Position numbers and translations under genes: made by a program
Origin: Pseudomonadota bacterium
GTDB taxonomy: Bacteria > Pseudomonadota > Gammaproteobacteria > Burkholderiales > Burkholderiaceae
NCBI GenBank assembly: GCA_029777935.1
Contig: JAKORH010000389.1
Span: 1 to 19,178 of the forward strand
Length of the DNA: 19,178 bases
Direction of reading: 5' to 3'
Shown here: in pieces, positions 15,854 through 19,178 of the stretch
How the letters are laid out: the number at the start of each line of letters is the position of its first letter
Numbering within the stretch: position 1 is the stretch's first letter
Notes under the pieces: model-generated
What the model was told of the DNA's origin: nothing
What the model saw: the letters and a program-made list of their open reading frames with translations, nothing else
The model's database searches: none

Positions 15854-16867
15854 TCAATCGCCGGCGTCGAGCGCGAGAAGCGCAAATGACGCAAGCCAGT
15901 GAGTTCCGACGTAGTCGCCGGCGAGCGCGGCCGGCATCGACGTATCGAGGTGCGAATCGACGGCGGCGACGGCCGCAGAGCGCAGCGCCGCCGGCAGACG
16001 CGGCGCGAGCGCGCGCCAGCACCACGCGCGCGACAGGTTCAGCCCGTGCAGGTGCACGATCTTGGCATCGCGCGGGTCGCTGACCGCCACCGGCACGAGC
16101 CAGCGCGCCAGCGCCGCGGGCGCGGGCTCGAACTGCGGCCACCAGTCGGCGAACGAGTCATCGGCCGCATTCAGCATCAGCAGTGCCTCGCACAGACCGC
16201 CGGAAAGGAAATCGTCGCCGCCGGGCTCGTAGTCGGCCGGATAGCTCCGGTCGCGCGCGAACCATGCCCGCGCACGGTCCACGACCGCGGCGCGCAGGGC
16301 GGAATGCCGCGCACGCCGGGCGTACTCGAGCGCGCGGAGCAGCGCGAACGCGCTGTTGGCGTGCGTGCCGTTGCGCACCGGAAATTCCTGGCGCGGGAGC
16401 CAGTCGACGAAGCGCTGCGCGAGCCGGTCCGCCAGCGGCGCCAGCGCGTCGCGCCAGCGCAGCGCCGCAGGCTCGCGCGAAGCGAGCTGCATGAGCTCCG
16501 ACTGCAATGCGAGCAGCCAGCCCCAGCCGTACGGTCGCTCGAAGGTCGCGCGGCCCGGAGCGTCGAAGTAGGCGATCTCGCGCGCGACGGCCGCGGGTGT
16601 CAGCCGCGCGTCGAAGTGCGCCGCGATCGCGTTCGCTGCCGGCAGCGCCGGGAAGCGCCGCAGGCAGCGCGCCAGCGTCCAGTGCATGTGCGCGCACGAG
16701 TGCCAGTCATAGCTGCCGTGGAAGACCGGATGCAGCTCGCGCGGCGGGCGCGCGTCGCCATCGGACTGCAGCAGGTGCAGCTCGTGATACGGATACTCGC
16801 GCCCGATGTTGTCGAGCGCGATGCGCGCGAACTGCGCGGCCAGCGCTTCGGTCAATGCATGAGTCAT
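15854..16867 (-). CDS. DUF2891 family protein
   Basis: A 337-residue protein resembling the DUF2891 family, with no signal peptide. Conserved-looking blocks: LHPVFHGSYDWHSCAHMHW (45-63), FERPYGWGWLLALQSEL (109-125), FPVRNGTHANSAFAL, DYEPGGDDFLSGGLCEALLM, VHLHGLNLSRAWCW and GDYVGTHWLASFALLAL at the C-terminus. The mostly helical pattern with buried Trp/His clusters resembles alpha/alpha-barrel sugar-processing enzymes, but a catalytic role is only a guess. The ATG at 16867 fits the start of similarity; only a weak ribosome binding site is seen. It is the first gene of the DUF2891, oxidoreductase, ppk2 series. The promoter should lie in or near the palindromic element just upstream. Confidence 0.88.
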   Translation of the reverse strand: MTHALTEALAAQFARIALDNIGREYPYHELHLLQSDGDARPPRELHPVFHGSYDWHSCAHMHWTLARCLRRFPALPAANAIAAHFDARLTPAAVAREIAYFDAPGRATFERPYGWGWLLALQSELMQLASREPAALRWRDALAPLADRLAQRFVDWLPRQEFPVRNGTHANSAFALLRALEYARRARHSALRAAVVDRARAWFARDRSYPADYEPGGDDFLSGGLCEALLMLNAADDSFADWWPQFEPAPAALARWLVPVAVSDPRDAKIVHLHGLNLSRAWCWRALAPRLPAALRSAAVAAVDSHLDTSMPAALAGDYVGTHWLASFALLALDAGD

Positions 16868-16885
16868 GCACGAACGTTAGCAGCC

Positions 16886-16983
16886 GTCGCCCCGGCGCAG
16901 AGCCTGCCCCGGCAGGTCCTAAGCCGGGGCCGGGGCCCAATTCGCAGCGCTGGACAATTAGGCCCGGCCTCCGCCGGGGCGAC
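16886..16983. repeat. REP/BIME-like palindromic intergenic element
   Basis: A 98-base element bounded by perfect 12-base inverted repeats: GTCGCCCCGGCG (16886-16897) and CGCCGGGGCGAC (16972-16983). Inside, GCCCCGGC (16889-16896) can also pair with GCCGGGGC (16923-16930), and CCCGGC (16963-16968) with GCCGGG (16973-16978). That gives two head-to-head stem-loops separated by CCCAATTCGCAGCGCTGGAC. The left loop contains an extra small hairpin, CCTGCCCCGGCAGG. This layout matches repetitive extragenic palindromes dispersed in many betaproteobacterial genomes. It lies between the 5' end of the DUF2891 gene and the 3' end of the lipoprotein gene. Confidence 0.8.
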
Positions 16984-17040
16984 AGCCGCCGATGACGAGG
17001 CTGTTCGAAGCAGCGCGGCCGCGGCGGCGCGACGGCGCGG

Positions 17041-17493
17041 TCAGCGCGGCGTGTCGGCTGTCTCGTCGCCGTCGCGCGCGGGCGCGCTGACGTCGAAGAT
17101 CATGTGCTCGCCGATGCGCAACTGCATGGAGCGCGGATACGCATACGCATAGCCGCTCAGGCGATCGATCAGCGCCGCGGCGCCGCCACCGGGAAGCAGC
17201 ACCGCGCCGGTCAGGCTCGGGCTGCGTGCGAACGCGGTGGCGCGAGCCACTTGCGCGCCGCTGTGGCACTCGATCTCGAGATCGGCGCTGGAGCGGCGGA
17301 CCTGCACGTCGAGCAGCGGCGAATTGCCGAAGTAGTCGGCTTCGCCGTTTGCCAGCCGGCAACGCATGCCGCGGATCGGTTTGCCGCTCGCGTCGACGGT
17401 ATGGATGCTGATCGTCTGCGTCGGCGATCCGGTGATGGTCGCGCAGCCGGCGAACGCCAGCGGGATCAGTGCGAGTGTCAGAGCGCGGACCAT
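17041..17493 (-). CDS. Small uncharacterised lipoprotein
   Basis: A 150-residue protein with a lipoprotein signal MVRALTLALIPLAFAGC; lipobox FAGC, lipidated Cys17. Ala and Thr follow the cysteine, so outer-membrane sorting is likely. The mature region begins ATITGSPTQTISIHTVDAS, then KPIRGMRCRLAN and YFGNSP. This pattern is seen in short proteobacterial lipoproteins with a single immunoglobulin-like or PEGA-like beta domain that presents an additional Cys pair (RGMRCRL and LEIECHS). The C-terminal third includes LIDRLSGYAYAYPRSMQLRIG, resembling the tail of many such proteins. I do not assign a function. The ATG at 17493 is chosen for the signal peptide; no strong ribosome binding site is seen. 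It lies 231 bases downstream of the bactofilin-like gene in the same direction. Confidence 0.83.
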   Translation of the reverse strand: MVRALTLALIPLAFAGCATITGSPTQTISIHTVDASGKPIRGMRCRLANGEADYFGNSPLLDVQVRRSSADLEIECHSGAQVARATAFARSPSLTGAVLLPGGGAAALIDRLSGYAYAYPRSMQLRIGEHMIFDVSAPARDGDETADTPR

Positions 17494-17549
17494 GCAGGCA
17501 CGGTACGGCTCGCCGGCGCAGCTTGCGAGTCACGCTGCCCACGGGCGTT

Positions 17550-17587
17550 CGGATGAGCGCCGCGAACGCGCGAGCGAACCTCATCCG
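17550..17587. repeat. Inverted repeat in the intergenic region
   Basis: CGGATGAG (17550-17557) and CTCATCCG (17580-17587) form an eight-base stem with a 22-base loop, in the 231-base gap upstream of the lipoprotein gene. There is no poly-T tract. It could be an operator, an mRNA leader structure or chance; nothing else is recognised in this gap besides the palindrome at 17711-17724. Confidence 0.4.
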
Positions 17588-17710
17588 TCCGACGTTATCG
17601 CCGCGGCTGCGGGTCGAGCGGCGCCGGCAGTCGGCGCTCACCTTCGGCGCCGATCGGCGTCCCGAGGAATCCCTTCGACACGCGCGCAGTGCTGCGCTCG
17701 GCAACCCCGA

Positions 17711-17724
17711 GAACCTATAGGTTC
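17711..17724. repeat. Perfect 14-base palindrome abutting the stop codon
   Basis: GAACCTATAGGTTC is a perfect loopless palindrome that touches the TAA stop (17725-17727) of the bactofilin-like gene on its 3' side. No T-run follows on the minus strand, so it is not a classic terminator. It may be a protein-binding site. Confidence 0.55.
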
Positions 17725-18849
17725 TTACGCCGGCGTCGCCGGTGTGCGGCCGACCTGCAGCGCCAGCGCGCCCAGACCGAGCAGCAGCGCGATCAGCACG
17801 ACGAACCCGCCCAGGTACGGGATGCGCGCGAGCAGCGTCAACACCAGCATGCCCAGCACCGCGGCGACGATGCGCCAGCCGAGCTGCGACGCGCGCGCGG
17901 GCGCCAGCCGCGCCAGCGCCCAGTCGCCGGCGCCGATACCGACACAGACGTAACCGATCAGCAGAAGCGCCAGGTACAGCGCGATTGTCAGCAGCGCGAG
18001 CGGCAAACCGATGATCGTGAACAACAGGATCAGCGCCGCGGCCGGGATACATACCAGCGCGACGAAGCCGATCAGCAGGCTGAAGCCCGACCGCGAGCGC
18101 AAGGCGGCGGACACGCGGGCCGAGAACGCGGGCAGCGCGGCCACCAGCACCGCGGCGATGATCATCAGGCCGATCGACCAGATCCAGCCGCCGCGTGCAG
18201 CAAAGCTGTGCTTTGCCCTTTCCGGCGCCGCCCACTTGCCCTCGAACTGCAGGCGCTCGACGCCGTCCTTGACCTGCGCGGCGGCATCGCGCGCGAGTTC
18301 GTTGCGGCTCGCGTACCTGAGCTTGCCCGCGATGCGCGCGTTGGGCCCGAGCTCGACAGTGCCCGCGGTCGCGATCACGTCGCCGTCGATTGGTCCGTCG
18401 ATACGGACTTCGCCGCCGGCCGCACGAACGTAGCCCTTGACCGCGCCGAGAATGCGCACCTTGCCGCCGCCGACCGTGACGTTGCCGCCGACCTGCGCCT
18501 TGGGGCCGATCTCGACATCGCCGCCGGCGAGGCGTGCGCTGCGACCGATCGCCGCGTTGACCGCCAGGCTGCCGCCCGCCGCGTACAGCGTCTGTCCGAT
18601 CGGCGCGGCGATGCGGACATTGCCGCCGGCAGCGAGCACATCGCCGTCGACCGGCGCATCGATATCGACGCTGCAACCTGCCGCGAACGCGTCGCCCGCA
18701 ACGCGGCTTTCGATCCGCACCGGGCAGCCGGCGACGAAGTGATCGGTGCCGAATTCGCGTTCGACGGTCTTGCGCGCGTCCCGATCCTGTGCCGCGGCAG
18801 CGACTGCGAACAACGCCGCCAGCGCGGCGGCGGCAAGCGTCTTCAGCAT
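17725..18849 (-). CDS. Exported bactofilin-like beta-helix protein with C-terminal membrane domain
   Basis: A 374-residue protein. The Sec signal is MLKTLAAAALAALFAVAAAA, with cleavage near residue 20. Residues 38-175 form about eight repeats of roughly 18 residues with the pattern AAGGxVxIxxPIxGDV, e.g. AAGCSVDIDAPVDGDV (56-71), AAGGNVRIAAPIGQTL (73-88) and AAGGEVRIDGPIDGDV (143-158): a right-handed beta-helix like that of polymer-forming bactofilins. Residues 180-218 are a charged linker, followed by membrane segments near 222-242, 256-280, 283-305, 325-343 and 347-366. Such proteins are annotated as polymer-forming cytoskeletal proteins, but the export signal puts the helix in the periplasm, unlike cytoplasmic bactofilins. 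Cys42 and Cys59 occupy equivalent places in the first two repeats. The start at 18849 follows GGAG. It is divergent from the acetyltransferase gene. Confidence 0.9.
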   Translation of the reverse strand: MLKTLAAAALAALFAVAAAAQDRDARKTVEREFGTDHFVAGCPVRIESRVAGDAFAAGCSVDIDAPVDGDVLAAGGNVRIAAPIGQTLYAAGGSLAVNAAIGRSARLAGGDVEIGPKAQVGGNVTVGGGKVRILGAVKGYVRAAGGEVRIDGPIDGDVIATAGTVELGPNARIAGKLRYASRNELARDAAAQVKDGVERLQFEGKWAAPERAKHSFAARGGWIWSIGLMIIAAVLVAALPAFSARVSAALRSRSGFSLLIGFVALVCIPAAALILLFTIIGLPLALLTIALYLALLLIGYVCVGIGAGDWALARLAPARASQLGWRIVAAVLGMLVLTLLARIPYLGGFVVLIALLLGLGALALQVGRTPATPA

Positions 18850-18951
18850 GGTGATCTCCAAGTGGCGGCACATGCTCGCACACCCGCGCTACGCACGGAC
18901 TGCCGCGGGTCAGCCAGCCCATCGCGTGGTGACGCGACTAACATGGCTGCC

Positions 18952-19178
18952 ATGAATACTGAACTCGATCTGCCCGCCTATTTCGACCGCATCGAGTGGC
19001 GCGGAGACGCGCGCCCCACATTCGAAACTCTCGCGTCGCTGCTGGACGCGCACATGGCGCACGTTCCGTTCGAGAACTTCGACGTGCTGCTCGGCCGGCG
19101 CATCCGGCTCGATCTCGATGGCCTGCAGGACAAGCTGGTGCGCGCGCGCCGCGGCGGCTACTGCTTCGAGCAGGCGAC
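18952..19178 (+). CDS. Arylamine N-acetyltransferase, 5' part (cut by window end)
   Basis: The first 75 complete codons of an arylamine N-acetyltransferase, which moves an acetyl group from acetyl-CoA to aromatic amines or hydrazines. Visible family features are LPAYFDRIEWRGDARPTFETL near the start (NAT proteins begin with such a YxxRI segment), then HMAHVPFENFDVLLGRRIRL, then KLVRARRGGYCFEQA, which contains the catalytic cysteine of the Cys-His-Asp triad. The His and Asp lie beyond the window. The start may be ATG 18952 or the in-frame ATG 18943 (MAAMNTEL); neither has a clear ribosome binding site. It is divergent from the bactofilin-like gene across about 100 bases, which must carry both promoters. 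Confidence 0.93.
   Translation, partial: MNTELDLPAYFDRIEWRGDARPTFETLASLLDAHMAHVPFENFDVLLGRRIRLDLDGLQDKLVRARRGGYCFEQA

Noticed and set aside
16958..18922. A 654-codon open frame on the minus strand over the lipoprotein and bactofilin-like genes
   Set aside because: It runs through the REP-like element and two genes with clear signal peptides in another frame; its product is Arg/Gly-rich without any fold.

Overview
The window is a GC-rich chromosomal segment from a betaproteobacterium, most likely of the order Burkholderiales. The 5S rRNA has the betaproteobacterial signature (CCATAGCGAG, CCCATCCCGAACAGGACCGTGAAAC), and gene density, codon use and the palindromic intergenic repeat near 16.9 kb fit that group. 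I cannot place it more precisely.

Layout. (1) 1-499: the 3' end of a 23S rRNA gene, a structured spacer, a complete 5S gene and a strong rho-independent terminator, i.e. the end of an rrn operon. (2) 538-3246 (+): a 902-residue fusion of a seven-helix cytochrome-b-like membrane domain to a periplasmic domain with twelve c-type haem motifs. It begins 38 bases after the rrn terminator. (3) 3262-4361 (-): msrB and msrA, both with export signals (Tat and Sec), forming a periplasmic methionine sulfoxide repair pair. (4) 4530-11997 (+): a tightly coupled operon for a dipeptide/oligopeptide-type ABC importer in the order permease, M20D amidohydrolase, solute-binding protein, permease, small lipoprotein, ATPase D, ATPase F. 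(5) 12171-12980 (+): a membrane-anchored protein with a C-terminal domain that may be a degenerate endonuclease-like fold. (6) 14227-16867 and 13017-14198 (-): a DUF2891 protein, an FAD-dependent CrtI/RetSat-type oxidoreductase and a class I polyphosphate kinase 2, closely spaced in one direction. (7) 16886-16983: a REP/BIME-like palindromic element. (8) 17041-17493 (-): a small lipoprotein; 17725-18849 (-): an exported bactofilin-like beta-helix protein with a membrane C-terminus. (9) 18952 to the window end (+): the 5' part of an arylamine N-acetyltransferase gene.

How the genes work together. The importer operon can be read as an uptake-and-hydrolysis unit: N-acylated amino acids or short peptides are captured, imported by the B/C permeases driven by the D/F ATPases, and deacylated in the cytoplasm by the M20D enzyme. 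The cytochrome looks like a one-protein quinol dehydrogenase carrying its own periplasmic haem wire. The positive-inside pattern predicts exactly seven helices with the haem domain outside, and only the outward-facing pair of b-haem ligands is kept. This is the most unusual gene in the window. The next best lead is a duplicated C-terminal tail on the DppD-like ATPase. I see no phage, transposase, CRISPR or defence island.
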